Below, piece by piece: positions 43,298-55,631 of a stretch of 64,000 bases of DNA; within the stretch, counting starts at the first letter, position 1, and each line of letters begins with the position of its first letter. The stretch spans positions 591,239,001 to 591,303,000 of the forward strand of contig CM028132.1 of assembly GCA_016271365.2 (NCBI GenBank), written 5' to 3'. The position numbers and the translations under genes are program-made. The notes beneath the pieces were generated by a model. The model ran no database searches and was not told where the DNA came from. It was given only the letters and a program-made list of their open reading frames with translations. The stretch comes from Neoceratodus forsteri. Its lineage: Eukaryota > Chordata > Ceratodontiformes > Ceratodontidae.

Positions 43298-44962
43298 GCA
43301 GTCACATAGAAGTTGACGGCAGATAAGGACCGCAAGGCCCATCCAGTCGGCCCATTTCTTTTTCTATCTTATGAATGTGCCATCGGCCTTTGCTCTGCCA
43401 ATGGCCTATCTAGTCATACTCATCTCTGTATTGCTCCCTTATGCCTATCCCATGCCTGTTTGAAGCCCTGCACTGTATTCATATCCACTACTTCCTGAGG
43501 TAGGCCGTTCCATGCATCTACCACCCTTTCTGTGAAAAAGAACTTCCTTACATTACCCCTTAATCGGCCTTCCTCTAATCTCATGCTGTGTCCTCTTGTC
43601 CTGCTATTTTTCTTATACTGAAACATGTTAGACTCTTTCACCTTGTTAATGCCCTTAAGGTGTTTGAATGTTTCAATCATATCACCTCTCTGCCTCCTTT
43701 GCTCTAGGGTATACATATTGAGTTCAGTTAATCTGTCCTCGTATGTTTTCTGATGCAGTCCCTGCACCATTTTGGTTGACCTTCTCTGGACTGCCTCAGT
43801 TTGGTTAATGTCCTTGTGAAGGTGTGGCCTCAGTACTGCATGCAGTACTCCAGATGGGAGCCTAACCAGTGTCTTGTAAAGAGGAATATTACCTCCCTCG
43901 TCCGACTTGTATATCCCTACTAATACACCCCAACATCCCTCTAGCCTTACCTACTGCTTTAGAGGTCTGCTTGGATGATTTCAGGTCATCGGTGATGATG
44001 ACGCCCAAGTCTCTTTCTTCCCTTGTGACTGCCAGCAACTCCCCTCCCAGCCTATAGGTGGCTTCAGGGTTTCTCTTCCCTATGTGCATGATCTTGCACT
44101 TCTTTGCGTTAAACCCCAGTTGTCACTCTTCCGACCATTTTGCTAGTTTATCCAGATCTCTTCTCATTCTGCCCACCCCATTTGGATCATCTACTCTGTT
44201 GCAGATCTTGGTGTCATCTGCAAACAGACAAACCTTACCCTCCAGTCCATCTGCAATGTCACTGATGAAGACACTGAAAAGGACTGGCCCCAGGACTGAT
44301 CCCTGAGGTACCCCACTTGTGACTTGCATCTCTTCTGACTGTATACCATTTATCACCACTCTCTGTTTTCTGCCCGTCAACCAGTTTGCCACCCAGCTGA
44401 CCAATGTCTGACCCACCCCGAGCCTACCCAGCTTATTTTAATCAACCTCCTATGTGGAACAGTATTGAAAGCTTTGATGAAGTCAAGGCAAGCAACATCA
44501 ACTGTTCCCCCTTGGTCCACCACTCTGATTACCCAGTCAAAGAAAACTATGCGATTAGTTTGACAGGACCTTCCTTTTGTAAACCCATGCTGTCTTGGAT
44601 CCTGTGCTCCTATGGATTCCAGGTGTTGCACTATCCTTTCCTTAAGGGTGTCTCCATAATCTTGCCCACTACTGAGGTAAGACTAACTGGTCTGTAGTTC
44701 CCTGCCTCCTCCCTGCTACCACTCTTGTAGAGCGGGATCACATGAGCCCTTCTCTAGTCTTCTGGGACCTCTCCTGGTCCTCGAACTCATTAAACAGTTA
44801 TGATAATGGCTCTACTAGTTCCACACTTAGCTCCTTTAGTACCCTTGGATGTATGCCATCAGGTCCCATTGCCTTGTCCACCCTGAGCTTATCGAGCTTG
44901 TCACAGGATAGGTTGCCTACTAATTCATCTGTCTCAAGAAAAGTAATTTCTGACAACTAGAG
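43298..44962 (-). mobile_element. CR1 LINE (copy 5), RT domain to 3' end
   Basis: A 1.66-kb minus-strand CR1, 5' truncated in the RT fingers region. It contains HGFTKGRSCQTNRIVFFDW, TSGVPQGSVLGPVLFSVFIS, EGKVCLFADDTKICNRVDD (catalytic FADD intact, about 44215) and a C-terminus FFFTERVVDAWNGLPQEVVD. The left edge gttgacggcagataaggacc matches the CR1 3' UTR seen at 16060 and 51640. Two frame shifts separate these blocks. Confidence 0.9.
44123..44631 (-). pseudogene. CR1 reverse transcriptase palm (copy 5)
   Basis: Two overlapping frames hold the palm. 44377-44631 has the VACLDFIKAFNTVPHRRLIK block with the first catalytic aspartate. 44123-44416 has VPQGSVLG and FADD. A frameshift lies near 44400. 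It is the least damaged RT active site of the CR1 copies in this window. Confidence 0.8.
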
Positions 44963-46789
44963 ATTAACAAACCACAAGACTGTACACTGCAGGGGATGAT
45001 GTACTATGATCCAGGAGTTACATGCACACTCCGGGTGCTACGAAGGCACACGGCATTAGACTCATGCCTCTGCACCCTGGCGTGTGCATTCAGTCCATAA
45101 GAGTGCATTATCTCCTGTGACGCACAGCCAGTATGCGTTACCCCCTAAAATGGTTTCTGACTTTTTTCCCCATATATATCTTTCTGCCCCTCTCTGTCAC
45201 TGCCCAGGAATATACCCTGTTGTTCAGGCATATACCATGTTCAGGAGATTACCCTCATAAAGACAGCAGGGAATTTTCTGTCCCCACTTCTCCTTTGTTC
45301 TCTCCCTCCCTTTTGGTGTCGGATGTGCCATACAGGCTCAGGGATACAGTGTGACCCTGTGAAAGGAGTAACCCTAGCCCACCCAAAGGGGTTCCTATGC
45401 ACTTGAATCACACGTCAACTCTCCCCAAATGTGGCAAGTTGCCCTCCGGCAGCTGCTTGTAATCCGGCCTGCCTCCCGACACAGCCGGGCCATAAGGGCA
45501 GCCTATCGTTTCTGACTTTTAACAGAAATAAAAAGGAACACAATATGCCTTTTTGCAAAGCAGGCAGATTGAGTACAAGGCATGATTAGCTACCTGCACA
45601 TTTAAAAGCTGCTCATTATTACACCAATTAGCTAATTGTGAGCTCACTGTGAAACAGACAGAAGCTGCTTTGGAGAGCAGTCAGCTAACTGTAAATCTGA
45701 TCAGTACTTTTCAGTTCCTAGTAGGCTAATTTGTTTCTTGTGAAATAACAGGCCAATAACAGTCGGGTAGCTTTCATGCAGCTAGGTTTCATAGCAGTAA
45801 AATAAACATGCTTTTCTATTTCATGTGTTTATGCATGAAAATACTAGCTGCATCTTATGTTTAATACATTCAACATTTTGGTCTTGTCAATGTTGCTGTT
45901 TTAAAACTGCTACATAAAAGTTATTTAAAGCAAGATTGTGCACCAACTTTTTTTAAGCAGTTTGTGCATTACATTTAGCACTTAAAGCACAGTTTCACAG
46001 GTAATTTACTTAAGTAATAAGACAACTGGCAAAATGTGCCTTGTGGTGGGATATCAGCACAACTCAGGTATGCTCTCAGGCATGAGGCATTGCAGAGTGC
46101 CTTCAATTACCCAAGAAGTGCCATTATCCCTCCCATCCTAAAAGCACACCCTGGAGTGTCTTACTGTGGTTATAAAATGGGTCCAAGTTTTTTTTTTGGG
46201 GGGGGCACAAAAATAAAATAATTTTAAAAAAAAAAAAAAAAGTTTATTCACCCCACCGAAATAGACCTAGTACATCCCATTATCGGCATGCCATCTGTTT
46301 CAAATATGCACAGCAAGAGACTTTTTTTTTTTTTTAATTAGCCCTTAAACCCTGCATTCTCCAACCCTCCCCTCATTACTTTATTCCTCACATTTCCTCC
46401 TTTTTAATATTATTTCCTTATTGTGCCCACTCTGTTTCTTTCTGTCTTTCCTACATTCAATAGGTGGAATGTTTACTATGGATGGAATACAAGAATTCCA
46501 ATTTCTGCTCATTTCTATTGGCGGACTCTTCACCCCACAATTACACAACAGAAAGCCTCCAACGAAGCCAGTGCTTCTGTTTCATCTGCAACAGGTTAAG
46601 CAACAGAAATTTCCCTTGTCATCATAAGGATAGGAAGGGAATTTTTCATGATCAGCAAAGAACACCAATGTTAAAAAATTACGTGACTGAAGCACTTCAT
46701 TTTATAACTTCTGCAATACCGAACAAAATATCTGTTCAGGACTGCAGCTTTTTCTAGGTCCTCCTCCTTTTAACCTCACAATCCCACCC
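44963..46789. other. SIVA1: Intron 1 of SIVA1 (inferred), no recognised element
   Basis: About 1.8 kb without a recognisable gene or full element. A/T-runs occur at about 46185-46245 and 46320-46337. Chance ORFs only. Confidence 0.4.
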
Positions 46790-47380
46790 CGGTCTTCTTT
46801 CTTTCACTAATGTATCTGAAAAGTTCTTGTCTCCTTTTTTCATTGCCTGGGCTATTTTTCCTCCATTTGCACCTTTCGCTCCTGACTGCTTTCCCTCTGC
46901 TTTTCTAGATACAGTTCTCTGTCTCCCCCGTGTTTCCTTGTATGTCTGAAAGCTAGCCTTTTCTCAACCCACCTTCCAGCCACGTTTTAAGAACCATAGT
47001 GTTTTTCTTTCTCTTTGTTTTGCTTTGTTGCTAACACAAGGCATGTTGCCTCTTCTATGGCTCCCTTAAGGTTAACCCATTGTTCCTCTACATCCCCCCT
47101 TCTTCTCCTCCTGCCAGGGCTTCCCTGAGACATCCCCCCACTTTTGCAAAGTCGACCCGAATGAAATCCAGGACACTTGCTTTCATGTGGTTTGACTCCT
47201 CCACTGTTCTCACACTGAAACACAACGTACGATAATCACTGGACCCCAGGTGGCTACCCACCATTACATCGGTGACTGTCCCCCACTGGTGAGTACCAGG
47301 TCCAATATTGCTCCTTCTCTGGTGGGTTCTGCCACAAGCTGCTTGAGGTACGCCCCCTGCAGGGCTATGGCAGCAAAAAG
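46790..47380 (-). mobile_element. CR1 LINE fragment (copy 6), endonuclease C-terminus and linker
   Basis: Minus strand. It matches 1-450 of copy 1 in order (agttctctgtc, aagaaccatag-gttttt, cccattgttcctc). The coding remnant at about 47200-47370 includes MVGSHLGSSDYRTLCF-like residues, the endonuclease end. Both ends are truncated. Confidence 0.75.
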
Positions 47381-47849
47381 ACTTAAGTCACTGGTATTCC
47401 CTTTCCTTACCTAAATTTGAGAAGGAACGCTGGTTACATGAATTTAGACAAACTTGGAAAGGTTGATCGACCATTCGGTGTATTCCCAATAAATTAAAAA
47501 AGAACTGTGGGCACAAATGTCCTATTTACTTCCTCGCATTTTAGAGCTGCCTCAGAATATATTTGGCATTTTCGTATTAACCAACTAATGGTTTTGGTTT
47601 AATTATTTCACTGATGGTCTTTTTTTTCTTGTTGTTGATTTCTGCATTTTTCTTTTGAGTTTTTTTTTTTTTTTTTTACTTTATTTTCATTTCCGTTTTG
47701 ATAGTGTCCCGACTAAAATTGGTATTATGAATGATCATTCTTCAGCTCAATTGTCACTTCACAAACCTAGATTCTTACAAGGTTGGGTTTCCTGCGCCTA
47801 ACAAGGGGCCCAACACACTGGAACCCCCTAACCTAGACAGTCCAACCTT

Positions 47850-49763
47850 TCATGTGAGGTTGGTAAAGGTTAAAGAAGTCCTCACCCTCCTATAGCCCCT
47901 GAAAACCAAAGGATCAGGAGGGCCTGATGGTATCTAAGCCAGACTGCTCAAGGATGGTGCCCCAGCCCTTGCAAGGCCCCTCACCTGGCTCATAAACCGG
48001 TCCCTTCTAGTAGGTACTGTCCCAGAACAGTGGAAACAGGCTCACGTGGTTTCTATTCACAAGGCAGACCCTACGGAACCCACTAACAACTACAGGCCTA
48101 TCTCCTGCTCTGTATCCTGGCAAAAAACAGGAAAACTGGTGTATGGACAACTACAAGACTACATAGAGGCTCACTGGCTCCTTTCCTGTCCCAGCATGGC
48201 TTCAGAGCCAAACATGGGACAGACACTGCTCTAACAAAGTTTTCTGCGGATGTGCTCAGGGAACTTGATGTAGGGTCCAACACAGGTGCGGTTTCATCGA
48301 CCTCTGCAAGGCTTTGAGCTAGTGACCACATACTTCTACTTCACAAGCTGTGTAACATAGGCCTGGACCCCATGCTCTCAAATGGTTTGAAAACTATCTA
48401 ACCGGTCGCTCTCAGAGAGTCAAGTGGAAGGATAAGATCTCTGACCCACTGCCCTAAAGGAGTGGGTACCACAAGGCCCATCCTTGGTCCCTCCTCTTTC
48501 CCTGTTTATAAATGATTTGCACGGCCATTGCGGGAGCAGTGCTGTTATTCAGTACGCTGATGACGCCATGCTCTACAGATCCTCTGACAACCTGGGGGAC
48601 CTCGGCCCGCCCCTCCAAGAGGACATGCTCACAATGGAGGACTGGTTAATTAAGAACAAAATGGTTCTTAATACCGCCAAAACCAAGGCCATGTTGCTCG
48701 GACCTAGATCACTTGGCCAAGACAGAACACAATACCTGCAACTTACATCCAGGTCAGGGAACAGCTTAGAAGTGGTGGCCTCCATAAAATACCCAAGCCT
48801 TACTCTGGACCAAGGAGTCACTCTAAAACAACATGTTGACCAAGTTACCAAAGTCATTCATGGGAAACTTGGTACCCTCTATCGCCTCAAGGATCAGCTG
48901 ATCCCAGAAGCTAGGACTGCCATTGCCTCTACTGTCCTCCTGCCTACACTCACCTATGCCACCCCGATAGTTCAGGGAATGGCCAAGCTTCAGTTCAGTA
49001 AGTTACAGGTCTTGTACAACAAGGTGGCCCGCTTTGCCACAGAGTCTCACTCTAGGAGCCACCACTGTGACTCCTTAGCACTAATCAGCTGGCCTTCATT
49101 CGAAGCTCGCCTCTGGTACCCACTGCTCTGCCTAGCACACAAGCCAATTAGCCCAGCCCCTCCCCCTAGCCTCTCTGGGCTCATAACTGCCAAGTGAAAC
49201 CCTCACAACCATCGGACCTCAGACCAAACTCTTCTCCAAGTTCCTAGGATAAGGACCAAGGCAGGTGGCAAGTCCTTTTCCTACACTGCCCCTTCCCTGT
49301 GGAACAAACTTCCTCCAGAGGTGCAGGAAGCTCCCTCAATCACGATCTTCCGAACACGACTCAAGGCACACATGCTCGCTACGAGCCAATGTCAATGCTA
49401 TGTGACCCGACACCTCCTCTCATCCCTCCCGCCCGAGCACATACCTTGCCCTACCCAAAGCTGGGAGCCCAAACCCTTCCTAACTGGGCTCTCCACTTAA
49501 CAAATGCTTGTTGCAGGTAACCGCAACCCTTTTGAGATGCTCTGGCTTTCCCTATCAATGTTTATATTTGCTAATCACTGTAACCTGTTATGTAATATAT
49601 TATTGCTACGAGATGACCTGCACAGGTTATGACCTACTCCTTGTACTACTGATGTATATCCTATTGTCCTTGTAACTCCCAGGTCGCCCCTGAAAAAGGG
49701 ACCTCTGGGGTTCAGTGGGCCTACCCGGTCACCAAAATTCAATAAATAAATAAATAAATAAAT
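47850..49763 (+). mobile_element. Jockey-superfamily LINE with (AATA)n tail, 5' truncated
   Basis: RT from QAHVVSIHKADPTEPTNNYR (about 48040) to SLFPLFINDL-like and VIQYADDAMLYRSSDN (about 48555, catalytic YADD intact) and the thumb/C-terminal domain in the 237-residue open frame 48484-49197. It ends after a C-terminal ASTFRTRLKAHML-like block with aattcaataaataaataaat at 49740-49763. The tail type matches the LINE at 40226-41730; a relationship is likely but not proven. Confidence 0.8.
48484..49197 (+). pseudogene. LINE reverse transcriptase, longest open frame
   Basis: 237 residues covering RT palm block C through the thumb: VIQYADDAMLY (active site), MEDWLIKNKMVLNTAKTKAM, VVASIKYPSLTLDQGVTLKQ and LLPTLTYATPIVQGM. 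The fingers blocks lie upstream in other frames (NYRPISCSVSWQKTG at 48080). Frameshifts near 48280 and 48440 and a stop before 48484 inactivate it. Confidence 0.8.
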
Positions 49764-50474
49764 ATGCATATAAATGTGTACATGTGTTGAACTAATTTGA
49801 ACGTATGTTTAAAAAAAATAAAAATAATATATACAAAACAGTGTATGAGAAGTACAAATATAAAGGCAGCATGTGCTATATGGAACAATGCAATTACAGC
49901 AAAAAAAAAAATTTAAAAGGTACACAAAGTCAACAGCAATAGCGTAGTAAGCCTTGTCCAAAGGTAGGAAGGAGAGCGAGTGGGCTTTCATGGTTGGCTT
50001 CAGGACAGCAAGGGCTTAACTGACAATACAACAGTATGAACATGAGCAATAATGGTAAAACTTAATTTGTATGTCTCAAAAACGTAAGCTGCTTACAGCA
50101 ATAGTCCAACAAAGCAGATTATGCAGATTTTGTTTAAACTATATGTTTAGTTTAACACTAATATACAGTCCAATATACCAGACATAGAGCGTGGTACAAA
50201 GTAGTGAGAGCACCACTTCTCACAATATACACAACCTAAAACGCCTCCATAAAATATGTCTTTGAGGGTTTATCGAAAAAATACTTAATATTGCAAAGAA
50301 TGTCCAGCATATGCCAGTATGGCAAAGACCCGTGAGCAGCATGGTTAATTATCAGAAATCCATTACATAAGTCTCACGAAGTTTCTGTCTCCAACCAGAG
50401 GAGGATAGAAATGACCACACAATAAACAGAGAATAATACATGGGTAGGTGCGTGTAACCAGAATTTTACACACG
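49764..50474. other. Intron, no recognised element
   Basis: AT-rich sequence with no coding signal. Nothing recognised. Confidence 0.4.
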
Positions 50475-50960
50475 CCGAGGGCTGAGGCGCTGTACGCCTT
50501 ACCTCTCGTCACTTCAGTGACCTGGGTTTAGGACTAAGCTCAGGTTGCTGGAGGTCAGCCACAGAGGGAGACTTGTCAACTTGGCCCTTGACTGCCCTCA
50601 GGTGGAGGCCCAAAGGTAGCGCCAGCAGCACGTGCAGCATGAAGGGAGGGGCCGCGGTCATAGTGCGTGTACGCCTCCATGTGCACACACTTATGCCATG
50701 GCAGGGACAGTGGGAGAAAAACTGGGAAAATGGCAGTTGCAGGCCATATGAAGCCTTGCCTACCTACCCCTGCCTGCGCTGTCACCGGTCCACAAATCTG
50801 GATGAGAGTCTCTGGGTGGGAAGGTGGCCTTCCCGTTCCAGGCCCCGCCACGGGTGGGGATCCGTGGGGGATACGGGAGGCAGTTGCCAGGTGGGGTGGA
50901 CAGGGCTGAGTAGCTGCCTGCGACACGCCCAGAGGAAAAAGTACAAATTAAAAAAATAAC
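50475..50960 (+). mobile_element. tRNA-headed SINE, copy D
   Basis: Head gggctgaggcgctg with gacctgggtttaggactaagc matches the A/B-box-like blocks of copy A. The body block ccaggccccgccacgggtgg ... atccgtgggggatacgg matches copy A at 13730-13770. It ends in a short A-rich tail (aattaaaaaaataac). I could not define target-site duplications. Confidence 0.6.
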
Positions 50961-51373
50961 TTAACCCTGAGAGTGTAGCTAGGAGTTTATAAAAGCATCC
51001 CACACCAACAGTGTGTATAGAATTCTGAGTTACATCCACCCTACCCAGGTCTTGTTTTTTATAATTGCTAATGACCATTTATTTATTTTTTTTGCATAAT
51101 CTTTTTTTTAAATTCAAGATTATAACAGCTACAACTTAGACAATACAACAAACAGACAAATGCATTCCGTAATACAATACAGTTACAATCAGTTATGAAT
51201 TAACATAACTATTTCCTTCCAGTCCATTCCATACATATAGGATTTCTTTTACATTCTAAGAGATCATGAATTTAGTATCATTCAGATGGCAACAAGGCAT
51301 TAATCATCTTGCTACCTCCTCAATCAAGCCCCAGCGCAGGTGATCTCCTCCTCCCCACTAAGTGAGGCTAGAA

Positions 51374-51681
51374 GGGGCCCATTGTGCAAAAACAAGAGGG
51401 CACAATTTGAAGATGGGGGCAACTCAGAGGTAATTTAAGGAAGTAATTTTTAACAGAGAGGGTTGTGGATGCATGGAACGGCCTTCCGAGGAGGTTGTGG
51501 AGTCAAAAACAGTGGTGGAATTCAAGCATGCATGGGACAGTCATAAGGCAATTCTGGGGGTAGGAAGAAGTAGGCTGCTGGTTAACTAGGATCTGCAGCT
51601 TATCCATTAGGTAGGGAAATGGGCAGACTGGGTGGGCCAAGCGGTCCTTATCTGCCGTCAAATTCTATGTTTCTATGTTAA
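51374..51681 (+). mobile_element. CR1 LINE 3' tail (copy 7)
   Basis: The last about 300 bp of a CR1 on the plus strand: AKTRGHNLKMGATQR-like, gttgtggatgcatggaacgg and a terminal gtcaaattctatgtttctatg. Nearly the reverse complement of 16056-16345. Confidence 0.9.
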
Positions 51682-52666
51682 AGACTTCCACCCTAATGAC
51701 CATTTTTAACAAATGATCAGCTTAGGGTGTTAGCTTTGAAAAAATTAAAACAATAAAAATCATGCTTTAAACTTGTTTGCTTCACTAGCTGAACTCATGA
51801 ACTTAAAAAAACAACAACAAAAAAAAAAACAGCAAAATGATTCTTTAACTTTATTTTTTAAACAGGCGGCAATTGTGGGAGTGCTGCATGCCTTGTCACT
51901 AGAGCGAGCTTGACGGACAGCTGGCAGTTACAACCGCCCAGTTGTAATGCAAAATTATAACCTGGTTTTCCAAGCTCAAGTAATTACACCTCTTATACAC
52001 ACACCTAAAGGCATGCAACACTAAAATGGGTGGAGCACAGAACAACACAGATACTCAGAAAAAGTTTTGCTCTTACTTATTATAAATTCATTTAAGATAA
52101 ATTGACTTTAAAAGGGGAACTGTCTGTTCTGTGACTATATTTAGCCCAGGGACAAAACTAGCAAACAAAATATGAGATCTTATATAAACTCAGACATGCA
52201 CTGCAAGCTAGTGAATCTCCCACTGCTCTGATGTCAGTTGCAGGGCTCTGTAGAAACAGAAGATGTCCGCCCAGAATAGCAGTAGACTGCTAACCATGTT
52301 TTGAGCAACTCCATGGTACAGGAGACTACCTAAATAAAACAAAATTTTTTGTTTTAAACTTTGATATACAATTTCACACTTGATTAACAGTTTTTCATGA
52401 GAAACAGCTAATCAGTTTTTTAGGCTTATTTAACACCCTGTGTAAGCAACAGGCTGTAAACCAGTAAGAAAATGACTAAACCAGCTTAAATAAGAGGGTA
52501 TGAAAAACATAATAGCAGCAGTCCAACTGTCTCAACATGATGCAAAACAAAACCCTATTTAGGGATTTTATAAGTCCAAGGTAGTTACAGAAATGAAAAG
52601 TCTCAGCTCTTACTGAGAGGCTTAGGGAGCAATAATGAGAGACACAGTCTGATAAAACACTTAGCT
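51682..52666. other. Intron, no recognised element
   Basis: AT-rich sequence without a recognised element. Short A-runs at 51807-51830. Confidence 0.4.
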
Positions 52667-52764
52667 TCACATTGTTTCGTCCTCTGAAACAGAGGCTTGC
52701 TGGTTCTCCCTCTCAAGTTGGGGAGGTGCATGCTTTTCAACCCATTTCATGGCATCTGCAGGAT
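52667..52764 (-). CDS. Candidate terminal exon, unknown gene
   Basis: On the minus strand a pyrimidine-rich acceptor (gtgtttgttttttcag) is followed by an open 98-nt stretch beginning DPADAMKWVEKHAPP and ending SEDETM and a stop. The composition looks protein-like and hydrophilic. I do not recognise it and see no partner exon with matching phase. It could be chance or an alternative terminal exon. Confidence 0.25.
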
Positions 52765-53289
52765 CTGAAAAAACAAACACTTCCCCCCGATGCACAATGC
52801 CGAGGTGCGCCAAGAAGATTATGCCATGTGAGATTTCTATCTCCCATAACTAGCACACACCCCGCCAAATTACTTTTTCTTCTGCCTCGTAGTGTAATTT
52901 ATATTGGGGTATGGGCAACCCTACTGACCATCCTGCAAGAGGATGCCTTTTATGTTGCTTGCATGCGCAGCACACAAGAAACATTTTGAGTAGAGTAGTG
53001 CAGAGGTGTGGCAGTGTTTGGCCAATCCACCCAAAGCTTTCAGTGGCTCGTCCCTCAGCCACCAATCAACAGGGAAGCTGCCGACAGCAGTTTCAGAGCG
53101 CCGGACTTGAAAGAAATCTGCTGCTCCAATCATGGACAGTTTCATCATTGCAGCGACAGATCCCCCGTGGCAACCAAATTCCAGCCATGCCATTACATAT
53201 GCACAGTAATGTGCATAGTTGAAGCAACTGTTTGCTCAGTGTCTTCCTGGTAGAAATACACTAGCCCCCACGCATAATTGATGGCTCCT
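52765..53289. other. Intron, no recognised element
   Basis: No element recognised. Confidence 0.35.
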
Positions 53290-53625
53290 GCCGCCCACCA
53301 CACACTCCTCCCAAAGCTGACATACTGGTGCCCAATATCCGTGTTGGCAAGCCCCCCCAGCCCAAACATATATTTTGCCAACAACGGGGTGCCCAATCCC
53401 CATGTCGGAATGCGTGCCTCCCTCCCATTATTGTGGCACACTGGGAGCCCACCCAAGTGTGCCAAAGTAATTTTGTTTTTCCAACACCAGAATGCCCACT
53501 CCCGGTGTCGGATGCACCCACCATGCCCCCTTTTTCTCAGTCGACCTCAGGGTTGGCACTGACTCCCCCCCACTAGTCTGGCACACTGGGAGCCCACTCC
53601 AGTGTGCCAAAATCTGTTTGTTTTC
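53290..53625. repeat. Degenerate tandem repeat
   Basis: Blocks tggcacactgggagccca occur at about 53440 and 53580, each followed by gtgtgccaaa and a t/g-rich run. Blocks of the form gtgcccaat-ccc-tgtcgga recur at about 53330, 53390 and 53500. This implies a roughly 140-bp unit with an internal half-unit. Confidence 0.5.
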
Positions 53626-54049
53626 ACCTGTAAAAAAGAAAACAGTCCCATGACGATTTTGTTTTTTAAACCTGAAAGAAAAAGACAACGGTCCCTCATC
53701 GCCTCCTGCCCCCTCCTCCAACACGCACCTCCCTTTGTGCACCCCCACCTCCCTGCACCCCCCTCACCCATACTTACCTCCGCAGGTGAGGAGCAGTGAT
53801 CTTCTGTGGACCGTGAACACGTTTGCACTCTTCAAAAGTCGACCGCAAACTGAAGAAAATCACAGTAAGCCGTATAATGGCAATCAATGGCGGGGTTTTC
53901 AACTTACTGTAGGTTGATATCTCAGCCATTTTTTGGAGTTTTGACCCCAAATTTTCAACATGAGGTTCTTGGGTCCCCACCTCGTGACCACTGACACTGT
54001 CATTTCGTTTCTTGGTCCCAAAGGGTGATTTTGCGGTCACTGTGCAGAC

Positions 54050-54700
54050 CGATTAACGGATGACAGTGCCACTGTTGATGAGGTGATGTCCCAAAAAGCC
54101 TATGTTGCAAGTTTGGTGAAAATATTCCAAAAAATGACTGTTACGAGCGTGCTTTGAGTTTATACACATGCTTGTAACTTCGCCAATTTTTTATATTTTC
54201 ACTCCAAATTTCCAACATCGCCATTTTTTCACACCTCCTTATGAACAGTACAGCTGTCATTTTTTGCATCCTGCCTGAAATGTGTCTTCGCACCTGGGGC
54301 GCAGAATGGCGTAGTCGCTGTGCAAAATCAACTTTTGGGACAGAGTAATGAAATCACAGTGCCACTGTTCATGAGAAGAGGTCCCAGAAAGGCCATGTTG
54401 AAAATCTGGTGAACAAATTCCAAAACATGACTGTGTTACGAGCTGGCGTTAAGCAATTTCTACACATGCTTGTAACTTGGCCACTTTTTCATATTTTCAA
54501 TCCAGATTTTCAACATTGCTATTTTTTCCACACCTTCTCATGAACTGTACAGATGTCATTTTTCACATCCTGACCAAAATGTCTTTTCGCAGCTGTTGCG
54601 CCAAATGTGCGAAATCATCTTTCAGGATTGAGTAACAAAATGATAGTGCCACTATTTATAAGGTGGAGTCCCAAAAAGTCCATGCTGAAAATTTGGAAAT
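54050..54700. repeat. Tandem repeat, about 290-bp unit
   Basis: The block gacagtgccactgttgatgag (54067) recurs as acagtgccactgttcatgag (54355) and atagtgccactatttataag (54643). Between them acacatgcttgtaact, atattttca-tcca-atttccaacat and tcatgaacagtacag-tgtcatttt also repeat. Two full units and a partial third. Confidence 0.75.
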
Positions 54701-54754
54701 ACCAACAAATGCCCGGGGCATTAGGGTTTCCAACTGTAACGCCCTACCCTTTAC

Positions 54755-55070
54755 ACACTGACAGGCATCGGGGGTGTGGCTTGGGGTTGTCGGCAGCATT
54801 GCTCATGCCATTCCACCCCTACCCACATGCTGTAGCCACTGACAGGTATCGAGGTGTGCCTTGGGGTCTTCGACCCTAATGTTCACCCCATTCTCCAATA
54901 CTGCACCCATCTCAGCTTATTTCCTTATGGAATGGGGTGAGCGTAACAGCCAAAGACCTCGAGGCACACTGTGACATCTGTCAGTGTCTGCAGGGTGGGG
55001 TGAGGTGGAATGGCATGAGCGTTACAGCCAACGACCCAAAGGCACGCCCCAATGCCTGTCAGTCTCTGAA
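54755..55070. repeat. Large imperfect palindrome with internal duplication
   Basis: Left arm about 54758-54895 and right arm about 54932-55068 are reverse complements over about 135 bases with scattered mismatches (for example ctcatgccattcca against tggaatggcatgag). Each arm also holds a half-length direct repeat based on cactgacaggcat. Confidence 0.7.
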
Positions 55071-55324
55071 GGGCGGGGGTTGGTCTCAGTTCAATACTTC
55101 ACTGCCACTCCTATTACACATCTCTCCAAGTCATTCAGTACCAATGCCAATACCAGCAAGCAAACATTCGGCATTGACAAATGCTTGTTTTGTCTTGCCA
55201 TTGCCAAAAGGAAATCCCCGATACCAAGCCTACTGGTTACCAGCAAGATCACTCTGAGAGCCTCCAGGTTGTCCTGCATTCCTCGTTGTGTCACTCTGTA
55301 TGCTTTCTGGAGAGTAAATACAGG

Positions 55325-55625
55325 TTACTCACCTGTAACAGGAGTTCTAGGAATGGTATATGTTGTTCATCCACACTCATTGGCAGTATCCTTGCCGCTT
55401 TAAATCTTGCCGGAAGGTCTTCAAGCTTGCTCCTCCCACCCACCCGGTGGTATAACTCGGCTCCCCATGACGCCAGATCTGGCCCGCTGGAAGCTCAGGT
55501 TGTGCGTCAAGCCGGGAGGTGTGGAGTCTGGGATGAACAACATATACCATTCCTAGAACTCCTGTTACAGGTGAGTAACCTGTATTTCTAGGACATGGAT
55601 ATGTTGTTCATCCACACTCATTGGC
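55325..55625. repeat. DIRS 4 left terminal repeat and internal complementary region
   Basis: Contains gttactcacctgtaacagg at 55323-55342 and its inverse cctgttacaggtgagtaac near 55562-55580. The inner block ggatatgttgttcatccaca pairs with the far-right end at 61085-61105. Confidence 0.8.
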
Positions 55626-55631
55626 AGACTC

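Noticed and set aside
46421..46757. Plus-strand ORF of about 97 residues as a gene
   Set aside because: No recognisable motif, no splice context, and T-rich surroundings; consistent with chance.
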